Positions 16,171-24,444 are shown, counted from the first letter of the stretch. The stretch is DNA of 64,000 nt from Planococcus chinensis (GCF_020071995.1 NZ_JABWTK010000008.1:1-64000); one strand, 5' to 3'. Translations and numbers: made by a program. Notes: generated by a model not told the origin, from the sequence alone.

Positions 16171-16299
16171 TTATTTTCTAGCCCACGGCAAAATGAGCAT
16201 CTGCCACCAGCCGCGTTCAATGATATAACCGGTTGTCAGTTGGTTGGATTCGGGCTGCTTTTGCTGGATGTTTCTGCGTGCGGGCACCCTCTGTAGATT
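16171..16299 (-). pseudogene. Possible 3' relic of a lost gene
   Basis: A 42-codon open stretch without a start ends 'GYIIERGWWQMLILPWARK' and a stop. The sequence looks protein-like (Trp-rich, amphipathic) but is blocked by a TGA upstream, and no ribosome binding site exists. It may be the tail of a decayed gene once lying between hxlB and the HAD gene. The remainder of this 340-base gap (16152-16491) shows no other gene, only the hxlB terminator. Confidence 0.25.
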
Positions 16300-16437
16300 T
16301 CACATATTACATCATGCATTTGCATTTTACCAAGCTTTACGCCCCAAATTTCACAATCAACGCTATAGCTTCGTTTGCACATTATTTGTATGCTTCACTG
16401 AGAGAATGCTCTTTAGCACTGTCCCGGCACTTTGATC

Positions 16438-16485
16438 CAATAAAACAAACCTGAGTCTGCATAAATCCCTGACTCAGGTTTGTTC
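16438..16485 (-). terminator. Terminator of the hxlA–hxlB operon
   Basis: ACAAACCTGAGTC pairs with GACTCAGGTTTGT (13 bp), followed on the minus strand by TTTTATT. It lies directly after the hxlB stop codon. Confidence 0.85.
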
Positions 16486-16491
16486 GTTATT

Positions 16492-17046
16492 CTATTCCAA
16501 ATTCGCGTGCCTGCCGTACATGGCATCGGATTTGTACTCTTTTTTATCCATGAATCTTAAAATCATTGCATCGTAAAATACAAGAAGCGATTGTTCAAAT
16601 AAGGATCCCATCGGTTGAATCGATTTACCCGTGGCGCCATCACTTTTCGCTTGTGCAGGTATTTCAATTCGAATATCCGCCAGTTTTCCTATTGTGGACT
16701 CAGGGTTTATTGTGACAGCCACTATTGTTGCACCAATGCTTTCGGCTTTCTTTGTCATAGCAGCAAGGCTTTGAGTCTCTCCTGAACCAGAACCGACGAT
16801 AAAGATGTCATCCGGTTCCAAATTCGGCGTTACCGTTTCTCCGACGACATACGCATCGAGCCCAATGTGCATCATACGCATCACAAATGCCTTAGCCATA
16901 AAGCCGGAGCGGCCTCCGCCTGCGACAAATATTTTTTTTGCACGCAGTATGGCGTCCACTGCTTTTTCGGCTTCCCCCTCATCAATAAGTGCGGTGGTCC
17001 GCTTCAATTCAGCCAGTATTTCGTCTGTGTAGCCCACCGTATTCAT
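16492..17046 (-). CDS. hxlB: 6-phospho-3-hexuloisomerase
   Basis: A 184-residue SIS-domain isomerase that converts hexulose-6-phosphate (3-keto) to fructose-6-phosphate, the second step of the ribulose monophosphate pathway. Visible features are 'KKIFVAGGGRSGFMAKAFVMRMMHIG' and 'DIFIVGSGSGETQSLAAMTKKA' (the two sugar-phosphate-binding serine loops), and the family ending 'FMDKKEYKSDAMYGRHANLE'. Full length. It starts one base after the hxlA stop codon, so the two genes form one translation-coupled unit that traps formaldehyde in the cytoplasm. Confidence 0.95.
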   Translation of the reverse strand: MNTVGYTDEILAELKRTTALIDEGEAEKAVDAILRAKKIFVAGGGRSGFMAKAFVMRMMHIGLDAYVVGETVTPNLEPDDIFIVGSGSGETQSLAAMTKKAESIGATIVAVTINPESTIGKLADIRIEIPAQAKSDGATGKSIQPMGSLFEQSLLVFYDAMILRFMDKKEYKSDAMYGRHANLE

Positions 17047-17047
17047 A

Positions 17048-17689
17048 TTAAGACGTCACGCTTTCTTTCATCATCTTTTGAATTTTTTCCGCTTCTGCGC
17101 TCTTGTTTTCTTTGCTTGTGATTCCGCCGCCGACAATGATCAAATCCGGCTGTGCTTTAATCACTTCCGGCAATGTCTCCAATTTGATTCCTCCAGCAAT
17201 TGCGGTTTTAGCATTTTTAACGACGCTTTTGATTGTACGCAAATCTTCGAAAGAATCTTTTCCTTCCGCTTGCAAATCGTAGCCGGTGTGGACACAGATA
17301 TAATCCGCGCCAAGCTCATCAAGCTCTGCAGCACGTGTTTTGATATCTTTCACAGCGATCATGTCGACCAGGATTTTCTTGCCTTGTTTTTTCGCTTCTT
17401 CGACTGCGCCTTTGATTGATGAATCTTCTGCCTGAGCAAGAATGGTTACAATATCTGCACCTGCAGCAGCCGCATTCGATACTTCATAAGCCGCAGCGTC
17501 CATAATTTTCACATCTGCAAGAACTTCCAGGTCAGGAAAAGCTGCTTTTATTTCTGCGACAGCTTTAAGACCTTCTTTGTTAATAACCGGCGTTCCGATT
17601 TCGACGATGTCGATAAACGCCTCTACTTCTTTAACCACTTCAATTGCTTGTGGAATGTTAACTAAATCCAATGCTAGTTGTAATTTCAT
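17048..17689 (-). CDS. hxlA: 3-hexulose-6-phosphate synthase
   Basis: A 213-residue TIM-barrel aldolase of the OMP-decarboxylase suprafamily. It condenses formaldehyde with ribulose-5-phosphate. Markers are 'LQLALDLVNIPQAIEVV' at the start, the metal/phosphate site 'VLADVKIMDAAAYEV', 'VDMIAVKDIKTRAAELDELGADYICVHTGYD' and the phosphate loop 'IAGGIKLETLPEVI...IIVGGGITSKEN'. It is first in the hxlA–hxlB operon. A candidate HxlR-type site lies about 100 bases upstream. The pathway serves formaldehyde detoxification in non-methylotrophs. Confidence 0.95.
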   Translation of the reverse strand: MKLQLALDLVNIPQAIEVVKEVEAFIDIVEIGTPVINKEGLKAVAEIKAAFPDLEVLADVKIMDAAAYEVSNAAAAGADIVTILAQAEDSSIKGAVEEAKKQGKKILVDMIAVKDIKTRAAELDELGADYICVHTGYDLQAEGKDSFEDLRTIKSVVKNAKTAIAGGIKLETLPEVIKAQPDLIIVGGGITSKENKSAEAEKIQKMMKESVTS

Positions 17690-17773
17690 GTGTCATTCTC
17701 CTCGTTGCCGTTTTTTGGTTCTCACCCAGTGTAAGTTTCACAAGCATTCTTGTGAAGTACGCACTTTAAATTC

Positions 17774-17797
17774 ACATACTGACAAAAAGTATACTGT
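17774..17797 (-). promoter_or_regulatory. Candidate HxlR-type operator upstream of hxlA
   Basis: The minus strand carries TGACAGTATACTTTTTGTCA, an imperfect inverted repeat (TGACA...TGTCA), and it shares GTATACTTTT with the HxlR gene's own promoter region. The rest of the 276-base gap up to copA holds only the copA terminator; I could not place an unambiguous hxlA -10/-35 pair. Confidence 0.4.
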
Positions 17798-17901
17798 CAG
17801 CGTTTATTGCAATAGCTTCCAGTTGAATTTAATGGATTTGGATGTATTTCCAACAATAAGGTATTTCCCTTGTCTTATTTATCCTAAACTCAATGCACCC
17901 A

Positions 17902-17938
17902 TAAAAAGGCTCAGTCGCTAATTGACTGAGCCTGATTT
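17902..17938 (-). terminator. Terminator of the copper operon
   Basis: AGGCTCAGTC (17907-17916) pairs with GACTGAGCCT (17924-17933), followed by TTTTTAT on the minus strand. Confidence 0.85.
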
Positions 17939-17965
17939 TTGCAATCCTATAAATTTACTTGTGCA

Positions 17966-20383
17966 TTATTTTTCCATTTTCACACGCTGCAGACGCAACG
18001 AATTTAAAACGACTGAGACCGAACTGAAGGCCATCGCAGCTCCCGCTACCCAAGGCGCCAGCAAGCCAATGGCGGCAATCGGTATGCCCACTGTATTGTA
18101 GGCAAATGCCCAAAACAAGTTCTGCTTGATGTTGCGCATCGTTTTGCGGCTCATCAGGATTGCTTCAGCGATGCTGTTCAAGTCGCCGCGGATCAATGTG
18201 ATATCTGCAGCTTCCATTGCTACATCCGTCCCTGTGCCGATGGCCATTCCGATATCGGCCATTGCAAGCGCCGGTGCATCATTGATGCCGTCGCCGACCA
18301 TGGCCACTTTCTTGCCTTCCAGCTGCAGTTTTTTCACTTGTTCCGCTTTTCCTTGCGGAAGCACTTCGGCAATGACGGCATCGACTCCGACTTCTTTGCC
18401 GATTGCTTTTGCGGTCCGCTCGTTGTCTCCTGTCATCATGATGACGTGGATGCCCATCTTCTGCAGGCGCGCAATGGCTGCCCGTGAAGTATCTTTAATG
18501 GTATCTGCTACCGCAACCAATCCGGCATATTCTCCGTTGACAGCAGCAAGCATTGCCGTTTTGCCGTCGCTTTCCAATCTTTCCATTTCAGAAAGAACGG
18601 AAGAAGTATCAATGCCGTATTGCTGCATCAATTTCCGGGTGCCGATCAGGACGCCTTGGCCCGATACGGTTGCCTGGATGCCGTAGCCCGGAACAGCTTC
18701 GAAATACTGGACATTGCCAAGTTTAATGCCTTTGGATTGGATTCCTTGAACGATTGCTTGCGCCAAAGGGTGTTCCGATTGTTTTTCGGCTGCGCCGATG
18801 AGTGATAGAAATCTTGCCTCATCTTGTCCTTCCGCCAGCAAGACATCCGTCAATTCCGGTTTTCCGTGAGTGACTGTTCCTGTTTTATCGACCACTACGG
18901 TATCAATGCTCTGCGTCTGTTCCAAATGCTCTCCGCCTTTAAACAGAACGCCCATTTCTGCTGCCCGGCCGGAGCCTGCCATGATGGAAGTCGGCGTTGC
19001 TAAACCAAGCGCACACGGACACGCAATTACAAGAACCGCAATCAACACTTCAAGCGCCGGCGTAAAGTTGCCCGGCTCTACTAACAGGAACCAAACCAGG
19101 AATGTGAGAACCGCAATTCCGACGACAATCGGAACAAAGATGCCGGAAATTTTATCAGCCATTCGCTGGATCGGCGCTTTTGTCCCCTGCGCATCTTCCA
19201 CGACTTTAATGATTTGCGCGAGGGCTGTGTCACGCCCGACTTTTGTCGCCGTCATCCGGATAAAGCCGTTGCTGTTGATGGTAGAGCCGTATAAGGGATC
19301 TCCTGCAGCTTTGTCGACCGGCAAACTTTCGCCCGTCAGCATCGATTCATCAACGGCCGTCGCTCCTTCCACCACTTCTCCGTCCACCGGAATTTTTTCT
19401 CCGGGTTTCACCAGAATGGCGTCGCCGATGACGACTTCTTCCAGCGGCAATTCTGTTTCCACGCCGTTGCGTATGACTGTGGCCGTTTTTGCCTGAAGGC
19501 CCATCAGTTTCTTGATCGCTTCAGAAGACCGGCCTTTCGCTTTCGCTTCAAACAATTTCCCCAGGATGATCAACGTGATCAAAACGGCACTGGTCTCAAA
19601 ATACAGATGCGCCGCATGCGGTGAACCGGCATGCACGATTGCCTGATAGACGCTGTAGAAATAAGCGGCGGACGTTCCCATGACGACCAGTACGTCCATA
19701 TTGGCGCTGCCGTTCCGGAGCGCTTTATAGGCGCCTACATAAAACTGTTTCCCGATGATAAATTGAACCGGTGTTGCCAACAGCATCTGGAACCAGGGAT
19801 TCATTAAAATTCCCGGTACATAAAGGAACGACGTAAAGGAAAAGTGGCCAAGCATCGTCCACAACAGCGGCAGCGACAAAATAGCCGAAAAGATGAATTT
19901 CCGTTTTTGGTCCTGGATTGCTTTTTCACGGTAATCTACGTGCTCTTGTTCTTCTTGCTGCTGGTAGGCGCCGTAGCCCAGTTTTTCCACTTTCGCAATA
20001 ATGTCTGCGATTGTCACTTCAGATGGATTGAATTCAATCGTCGCTTTCTCCAACGCCAAATTGACATTGGCAGCTCCTACTCCCTGCAATTTATTGATTC
20101 CTTTTTCGATGCGGGTTGCACATGCTGCACAAGTCATACCCGTAATATCAAATTCCGCTTTTTGTTTAACGACACCGTATCCAAGCGCTTCGATTTTCTT
20201 TTCAAAATCGCCTTCATTCAATTTAGAGGGGTCATATTGGATCGAAGATTTCTCGAGGGCCAAGTTGACGTTGGCCTGTTCGACCCCTTCCATTTTGCTG
20301 ATGCCTTTTTCAATGCGTGCCGCGCACGCAGCACAGGTCATGCCGGTGATCTGAAAACTGGCTTCTTTAACTTCTGCAGCCAT
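17966..20383 (-). CDS. copA: Copper-exporting P1B-type ATPase
   Basis: An 805-residue Cu(I) efflux pump in the cytoplasmic membrane. Two N-terminal heavy-metal domains each have GMTCAAC (first near residues 14-20, second near 85-91). Eight membrane helices are expected, including the metal-site CPC in '[15 protein letters not shown]' (near 454-456). The phosphorylation site is DKTGT (Asp near 497), with SEHPLAQ, TGDN and GDGINDAP in the ATP-binding and actuator parts. Start: AGGAGG at 20391-20396 selects ATG 20383 rather than the longer frame. It is last in csoR–copZ–copA. A CsoR-like palindrome and a hairpin lie in the 69-base gap after copZ, suggesting separate control of the pump. Confidence 0.95.
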   Translation of the reverse strand: MAAEVKEASFQITGMTCAACAARIEKGISKMEGVEQANVNLALEKSSIQYDPSKLNEGDFEKKIEALGYGVVKQKAEFDITGMTCAACATRIEKGINKLQGVGAANVNLALEKATIEFNPSEVTIADIIAKVEKLGYGAYQQQEEQEHVDYREKAIQDQKRKFIFSAILSLPLLWTMLGHFSFTSFLYVPGILMNPWFQMLLATPVQFIIGKQFYVGAYKALRNGSANMDVLVVMGTSAAYFYSVYQAIVHAGSPHAAHLYFETSAVLITLIILGKLFEAKAKGRSSEAIKKLMGLQAKTATVIRNGVETELPLEEVVIGDAILVKPGEKIPVDGEVVEGATAVDESMLTGESLPVDKAAGDPLYGSTINSNGFIRMTATKVGRDTALAQIIKVVEDAQGTKAPIQRMADKISGIFVPIVVGIAVLTFLVWFLLVEPGNFTPALEVLIAVLVIACPCALGLATPTSIMAGSGRAAEMGVLFKGGEHLEQTQSIDTVVVDKTGTVTHGKPELTDVLLAEGQDEARFLSLIGAAEKQSEHPLAQAIVQGIQSKGIKLGNVQYFEAVPGYGIQATVSGQGVLIGTRKLMQQYGIDTSSVLSEMERLESDGKTAMLAAVNGEYAGLVAVADTIKDTSRAAIARLQKMGIHVIMMTGDNERTAKAIGKEVGVDAVIAEVLPQGKAEQVKKLQLEGKKVAMVGDGINDAPALAMADIGMAIGTGTDVAMEAADITLIRGDLNSIAEAILMSRKTMRNIKQNLFWAFAYNTVGIPIAAIGLLAPWVAGAAMAFSSVSVVLNSLRLQRVKMEK

Positions 20384-20403
20384 CTGGCATCCTCCTCTCA
20401 TAC

Positions 20404-20415
20404 TACCCAGGGGTA
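20404..20415 (-). promoter_or_regulatory. CsoR-like palindrome just upstream of copA
   Basis: TACCCaGGGGTA, followed by TATA, resembles the TACCC...GGGTA core of known CsoR operators. It lies between the copZ–copA hairpin and the copA ribosome binding site. I do not see a convincing promoter here. Confidence 0.5.
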
Positions 20416-20429
20416 TATTTTCCTTAAAA

Positions 20430-20456
20430 GATAAGAGTGCTTATAAGCACTCTTAT
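20430..20456 (-). terminator. Intercistronic hairpin / attenuator between copZ and copA
   Basis: A 26-base perfect palindrome (ATAAGAGTGCTTA and its complement) overlaps the copZ stop codon. On the minus strand it is followed by CTTTTAAGG, a short T run. It could partly terminate transcription or act as an RNA processing or stabilising element, giving more chaperone than pump. Confidence 0.6.
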
Positions 20457-20656
20457 ACGACGTCGTATCCTTGGTCTTCAATGGTTTCCTGGATTTGGTT
20501 CAATGAAGTCTTGCTGTTGTCATAGGCTACTGTGACTTCGCCTTTTCCCAAATCCACTTTGACAGAAGATACCCCTTGAAGTTCTCCTACGCTTGATTCA
20601 ACTGCATTTACACAATGGGCACACGACATGCCTTGGACTTTTAATGTTTCATTCAT
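20453..20656 (-). CDS. copZ: Copper chaperone
   Basis: A 67-residue single heavy-metal-associated domain. The Cu(I)-binding motif is MSCAHC (Cys12, Cys15), followed by 'VSSVKVDLGKGEVTVAYD' as in CopZ. It carries cytosolic Cu(I) to CopA and donates copper to CsoR in homologous systems. ATG 20656 follows a GGAGG-containing leader. It is the middle gene of csoR–copZ–copA; a hairpin begins at its stop codon. Confidence 0.93.
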   Translation of the reverse strand: MNETLKVQGMSCAHCVNAVESSVGELQGVSSVKVDLGKGEVTVAYDNSKTSLNQIQETIEDQGYDVV

Positions 20657-20711
20657 TATTTTTGCCTCCTTGGATTTTGTTTTTGTCTTGCCTTAATCGT
20701 ATCATACATCT

Positions 20712-20999
20712 TTACTTCGTCATGGTTTTCATGACATCCATCAATTCATTGATCGCTTCTTCCCCTTTGTTTTCCTTAATTGCCTTGGAAACGCAATGGT
20801 GGGTATGGTCTTCCAGCAATGCAAGGGAAACTTTGTTCATCGCTGATTGAATGGCACTTACCTGGTGAAGAATGTCGACGCAGTAACGGTCGTTCTCGAC
20901 CATCTGATGGACGCCTCGCACTTGTCCTTCTATCCGCTTTAAACGGTTCAAAAGCTGTTGTTTATTGGGCTGTACCGTGGTTTTCACCGTGTTTTCCAT
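20712..20999 (-). CDS. csoR: Copper-sensing repressor
   Basis: A 95-residue all-helical CsoR/DUF156 repressor. The Cu(I) ligands are Cys40 in 'DRYCVDIL', and His65 and Cys69 in 'EDHTHHCV', the Cys-His-Cys pattern that defines copper CsoR and separates it from RcnR and CstR. The basic helix 'LLNRLKRIEGQVRGV' is the DNA-binding face. Copper binding releases the operator. It heads the copper operon behind a strong promoter whose start region carries a CsoR-like site, so autoregulation is likely. Confidence 0.93.
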   Translation of the reverse strand: MENTVKTTVQPNKQQLLNRLKRIEGQVRGVHQMVENDRYCVDILHQVSAIQSAMNKVSLALLEDHTHHCVSKAIKENKGEEAINELMDVMKTMTK

Positions 21000-21018
21000 T
21001 TCTCGGCCCCCTTATTAA

Positions 21019-21063
21019 TATACCCTATACCTGTATTATACTAAAGATGGCAGCTCTTATCAA
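21019..21063 (-). promoter_or_regulatory. csoR–copZ–copA promoter with CsoR-like operator
   Basis: On the minus strand TTGATA (21058-21063), a 17-base spacer and TATAAT (21035-21040) are near consensus. The sequence TACAGGTATAGGGTA (about 21020-21034) directly downstream covers the expected transcription start and is an imperfect CsoR-type palindrome. Confidence 0.65.
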
Positions 21064-21099
21064 AATACCTGTTTCAAAATTTGGGGCGATTTTCATAAC

Positions 21100-21657
21100 T
21101 TATTTCGCAGATAATTCACTTTCGGTTACCCATTTGTGGTTTTTTACTGCTTGTCCGTCTGTTTCAGATACAAAGTCGACCATGTACACGGTCGTTTGTT
21201 CGGCAGAATCAATGATGGCTTCAGCACCTTCCATCCCGTTCATATGGTCGGCTTCCAGCACCACTTTTTCTCCGGCCTGGTAAGGCTCATCTTCCGCATT
21301 CCGGAGTTCCTCGTGGATCACCCATTTATGGTCGCTCACTTTTTTTCCGCCGGAAGTCGGTGTATAGGAAACTGCATAAACTGTTGTATCAAAAGCTCCT
21401 GCAATAGTTGCTTCAGCACCATTCATGCCTGTCATATGATCTGACTTCATCACAGCCTTGCTTCCAACTTTAAATGCCGGATTTTCAGCTTTTTCCAAAC
21501 CGTCCGGCAGTTCGCCTGAACTTGAATGGTCCATGCTTTCCATCTCTCCATGATCCATCGCAGCATGCGGATCTTCTTCCTCAGCACCAGAACAAGCCGC
21601 CAAAACGACCGCAAGAGCAACTACCCAAAGGACCGGTAATAATTGTTTTGATTTCAT
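21100..21657 (-). CDS. ydhK: YdhK-like lipoprotein with two DUF1541 repeats
   Basis: A 185-residue lipoprotein. The signal sequence ends in the lipobox LAAC (Cys22). It is followed by a Met/His-rich linker (DPHAAMDHGEMESMDHSS) that could bind copper, then two tandem repeats of about 60 residues. Each repeat begins 'GSKAVMKSDHMTGMNGAEATI' or 'GEKVVLEADHMNGMEGAEAII' and ends 'DHKWVIHEEL' or 'NHKWVTESEL'. B. subtilis YdhK belongs to the CsoR regulon, and here a CsoR-like site lies in the promoter, next to the copper operon. The start ATG 21657 is set by AAAGGAG; the long upstream frame is spurious. Its role is probably extracytoplasmic copper binding, which is inference. Confidence 0.87.
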   Translation of the reverse strand: MKSKQLLPVLWVVALAVVLAACSGAEEEDPHAAMDHGEMESMDHSSSGELPDGLEKAENPAFKVGSKAVMKSDHMTGMNGAEATIAGAFDTTVYAVSYTPTSGGKKVSDHKWVIHEELRNAEDEPYQAGEKVVLEADHMNGMEGAEAIIDSAEQTTVYMVDFVSETDGQAVKNHKWVTESELSAK

Positions 21658-21759
21658 TGTAAAGCGCTCCTTTTTATCGATATTCATTTTACCTATAAAC
21701 TCGCTTCTGCTGCCAGCTGTATTTCTTGGTTCAAAATGATGTACCGCTATTACACCTTC

Positions 21760-21789
21760 AATATAATATACCCCCCTACTGTATGTAAA
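21760..21789 (-). promoter_or_regulatory. ydhK promoter with CsoR-like operator
   Basis: On the minus strand TTTACA (21784-21789), an 18-base spacer and TATATT (21760-21765) can be read. Between them lies TACAGTAGGGGGGTATA (21767-21783), a CsoR-type sequence placed to block RNA polymerase. The rest of 21658-21982 holds a terminator and otherwise nothing I can identify. Confidence 0.6.
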
Positions 21790-21907
21790 GTGTTTTTTTT
21801 TTCTTAATGAAAGATGATATCCCGTAGATGATTTTGAGGACATGCTGTAAAGAAGGGCTCTACGTGAAGTTCATAATTCCCTTTCTTGCTCTTACCTTTC
21901 TAAAAAC

Positions 21908-21947
21908 TAAAAAATACCCGTAATGTGCGTGTACACATTACGGGTAT
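21908..21947 (-). terminator. Terminator after the 83-residue membrane protein gene
   Basis: A 14-bp stem (ATACCCGTAATGTG with CACATTACGGGTAT) is followed on the minus strand by TTTTTTAGTTTTT. Confidence 0.88.
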
Positions 21948-21982
21948 GGCTGTCGCCACCGCTTGATTTTTATTTCTCATTT

Positions 21983-22234
21983 TTAAGCCTGTTCCTGCGT
22001 TTTCACATTCTTTACTCCAAGTACCGCCTGGAAAATAAACGCAATAGAGCAAAGTACGATGGCTGCATAGCCGAGCGTATTGATCGGATGCAGCAGAAGT
22101 GTACGCACCACAATCAGCAGCAGCATCGCTGCCAATGAAAAATTGACAATGTATGGCTTGTCATAAAATTTCTTCAAAGCAAACGCCGTAAATAACGCCA
22201 CGGCTACAATTAAAAGCGATAATACAGTCCCCAT
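21983..22234 (-). CDS. Small membrane protein
   Basis: An 83-residue hydrophobic protein with about three membrane helices (1-20, 29-47, 54-73) and a short charged tail (KNVKTQEQA). ATG 22234 is preceded by GAGGGGAAG. It is a single-gene unit with its own strong terminator. No family is recognised, but the size and pattern resemble conserved small membrane proteins of Bacillales. Confidence 0.65.
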   Translation of the reverse strand: MGTVLSLLIVAVALFTAFALKKFYDKPYIVNFSLAAMLLLIVVRTLLLHPINTLGYAAIVLCSIAFIFQAVLGVKNVKTQEQA

Positions 22235-22304
22235 AACTTCCCCTCACCCTTTATGCCTATTTTTTCTAGTTTAGCATGCTTTCTTTTAATTCGATACCGG
22301 CTTT

Positions 22305-22805
22305 TCACTCGGGAAGCTTGTCGTATGCCAGTTTTCTGATGATGCCTTCATGTGCAGGAAATTGGTCCAGCAGTTCATTTTGGGTAAACAATTCAAAATC
22401 TGCAAAATCAAAGCCGGGTGCCACCATGCAGCCGACAAGCGAAAAAGCATCTTCCGTTTCAACAGAAGAACCGAAAATGCTGCCTTTCGGGACCAGCACT
22501 TGGGGCTTCTCGCCATTTGCCATGTCTAAGCCCAACTTCTCTACACGATATCTTCCACTTTTATCAATAATATGGACAGACAAGGCACTGCTGGCATGAA
22601 AATACCAAAGCTCATCTGATTTTAGGCGGTGAAGATGAGAGATATCTTCTGAGCGCAGCAAAAAGCAGATGCTCGTATACAGGCGCCTTTGTGCGGACTG
22701 GCTTTCTGTGGCAATCATTTCATCCGACTCGAAAGTCCTTTTGTAAAAACCGCCTTCCGGGTGCGGCTCCATTCCTAAATGGTTGATCAAGTAGTCAGCG
22801 TCCAT
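22305..22805 (-). CDS. Cupin-superfamily protein (DUF985)
   Basis: A 166-residue single-domain cupin of the DUF985/YML079w-like group. Characteristic stretches are 'LGMEPHPEGGFYKRTFES', 'RLYTSICFLLRSEDISHLHRLKSDELWYFH' (cupin motif 1 with metal-type histidines), 'VLVPKGSIFGSSV' and 'FSLVGCMVAPGFDFADFEL'. No reaction is known for the family; it resembles sugar-nucleotide epimerase folds. The true start is ATG 22805, which overlaps the nucleotidyltransferase stop codon by 11 bases, so the two genes are coupled. Confidence 0.82.
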   Translation of the reverse strand: MDADYLINHLGMEPHPEGGFYKRTFESDEMIATESQSAQRRLYTSICFLLRSEDISHLHRLKSDELWYFHASSALSVHIIDKSGRYRVEKLGLDMANGEKPQVLVPKGSIFGSSVETEDAFSLVGCMVAPGFDFADFELFTQNELLDQFPAHEGIIRKLAYDKLPE

Positions 22806-23520
22806 CCTTAATCCCTTCCTTTCCAAGAGTGAATCCGTCAAAAAGCCTGCCGCCATATGCATGAAGTACACCTTCTGCTAAATGAATGACGGCTTCTTTT
22901 TCTCTCGTGCTGTAATAATGTTCAAATGCAGCACTGAATTGTTCTGCAAAATCTTCATCGTAGCGTTTCAAGGAACGCGCGAGCCATTTGGAAGTGCCGG
23001 TCCATTGCCTGTTCATCCGCAGGACAAACTCACCCAGCTGCTCAGCCAAGGCGTTGCCGATAAACAGCTCTTCTGTCCGGTTGCCGGAACCAATAAAGTC
23101 ATCGAGCACATCCGTCAAAAAATAACGTTTTACCGCGGCCTCTTTTGATGTCCATTGTGCCGGGCCCTTTGCCAACAGCTGGCGCGCTTCCTCTTTTATG
23201 TATTTTGCTTCGTGATGGCCTGTTAAAACGATGCTTTCTGCCACCATATTAGGCAAAGAAGGCCGCCCTCTCTCGCAGTCGCTCTTAAAGTACCCTTGAT
23301 AAGAAGTGGAATTGTGGACAAATAGCTCCACCGGCCATCCTTTTTCCATAAATGACTCTCTATAAGACGACATAATATTATTATCTATGACTATAAGATC
23401 CAAATCTGATGTAGAAGTCGCGTCTCCTCTGACTACGCTGCCCGCGAGCAATGCTGTTTCACAATCCGGAAATCGCTTGGCTACCAATTCTTTTGCCGTT
23501 TTCAAAGCATCGTCGTTCAT
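22795..23520 (-). CDS. Nucleotidyltransferase-domain protein
   Basis: A 241-residue protein with an N-terminal polymerase-beta-like nucleotidyltransferase domain. The signature is 'LLAGSVVRGDATSTSDLDLIVI' (GS...D-x-D, residues 26-45), and a third acidic residue is in 'WPVELFVHN'. The C-terminal helical half resembles aminoglycoside-nucleotidyltransferase substrate domains, but I see no specific antibiotic-resistance signature. Calling it a resistance gene would be unsupported. It is the first gene of a two-gene unit with the cupin. ATG 23520 is preceded by AGAGGTGG. Confidence 0.75.
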   Translation of the reverse strand: MNDDALKTAKELVAKRFPDCETALLAGSVVRGDATSTSDLDLIVIDNNIMSSYRESFMEKGWPVELFVHNSTSYQGYFKSDCERGRPSLPNMVAESIVLTGHHEAKYIKEEARQLLAKGPAQWTSKEAAVKRYFLTDVLDDFIGSGNRTEELFIGNALAEQLGEFVLRMNRQWTGTSKWLARSLKRYDEDFAEQFSAAFEHYYSTREKEAVIHLAEGVLHAYGGRLFDGFTLGKEGIKDGR

Positions 23521-23633
23521 TTTCCCACCTCTTTTTTTATATAACAGCTACTTTGCATATTTTTTTGAAACTTTCCACAAACTCATATCGTATTCATTAT
23601 ATAGTAGAAAAGACATCCTTAGGAGGAGTATAA

Positions 23634-24431
23634 ATGAATAACCACGAAATCGATTTTAAATTGCACGGAGACGATCTTCAATTTGTGGAAGTTGAACTGG
23701 ATCCTCACGAAACCGTCATTGCGGAAGCTGGCGCATTGATGATGATGGAAGACGGCATTGTCATGGAAACCATATTCGGAGACGGGTCAAATGCCGGCGG
23801 CGCCGGCATCATGGGCAAATTAATGGGCGCCGGCAAACGCATCATTACCGGCGAGAGCTTATTTATGACGACGTTCACTAACCAAGGAACCGGCAAACGC
23901 CACGTCTCATTTGCTTCTCCCTATCCGGGGAAAATCATTCCTATGGACTTAAGCATGCTCGGCGGCAAAATCATTTGCCAAAAAGATGCATTCCTGGCAG
24001 CTGCTAAAGGCGTATCCATCGGCGTTGAATTTCAGCGCAAGCTCGGCACCGGCTTTTTCGGCGGCGAAGGCTTTATCATGCAAAAGCTCGAAGGAGATGG
24101 AATGGCCTTCATCCATGCAGGCGGAACGCTTTACCGCAAGAACCTTCAAAAAGGCGAAGTGCTTCGCGTTGATACCGGATGTCTTGTGGCAATGACTGCG
24201 GATGTGGACTATAATATCGAAATGGTTTCCGGCGTTAAAACGGCACTCTTCGGCGGTGAAGGATTATTTTTTGCCACTCTTCGCGGACCGGGCAGCGTTT
24301 GGGTCCAATCCCTTCCATTCAGCAGGCTAGCGAGCCGCGTCTTTGCAGCTGCCCCTCAAAACCCTGCCGGCCGCAGCCAAGGCGAAGGCAGCATCACCGG
24401 AGGCCTGTTCAATTTACTGGGCGGAAAATAA
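23634..24431 (+). CDS. TIGR00266-family (AIM24-like) protein
   Basis: A 265-residue beta-rich protein of the TIGR00266/AIM24 family. Features are the repeated 'E.G.LMMM..GI.M' element (AEAGALMMMEDGIVMET), a glycine-rich turn 'GDGSNAGGAGIMGKLMGAGKRIITGESLFMTTF', 'GIVPMDL'-like and 'FFGGEGFIMQKLEGDGMAFIHAGG' stretches, and a glycine-rich C-terminus ending LLGGK. No enzyme activity is established for the family. Some members are found near stress or secretion genes. The start ATG 23634 has AGGAGGAG just upstream. It appears to be monocistronic. Confidence 0.85.
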   Translation: MNNHEIDFKLHGDDLQFVEVELDPHETVIAEAGALMMMEDGIVMETIFGDGSNAGGAGIMGKLMGAGKRIITGESLFMTTFTNQGTGKRHVSFASPYPGKIIPMDLSMLGGKIICQKDAFLAAAKGVSIGVEFQRKLGTGFFGGEGFIMQKLEGDGMAFIHAGGTLYRKNLQKGEVLRVDTGCLVAMTADVDYNIEMVSGVKTALFGGEGLFFATLRGPGSVWVQSLPFSRLASRVFAAAPQNPAGRSQGEGSITGGLFNLLGGK

Positions 24432-24444
24432 ATCGATTGCATTT

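Noticed and set aside
22795-23520. Aminoglycoside nucleotidyltransferase resistance gene
   Set aside because: Only the general nucleotidyltransferase signature is seen; no specific resistance-enzyme motif supports a drug target.
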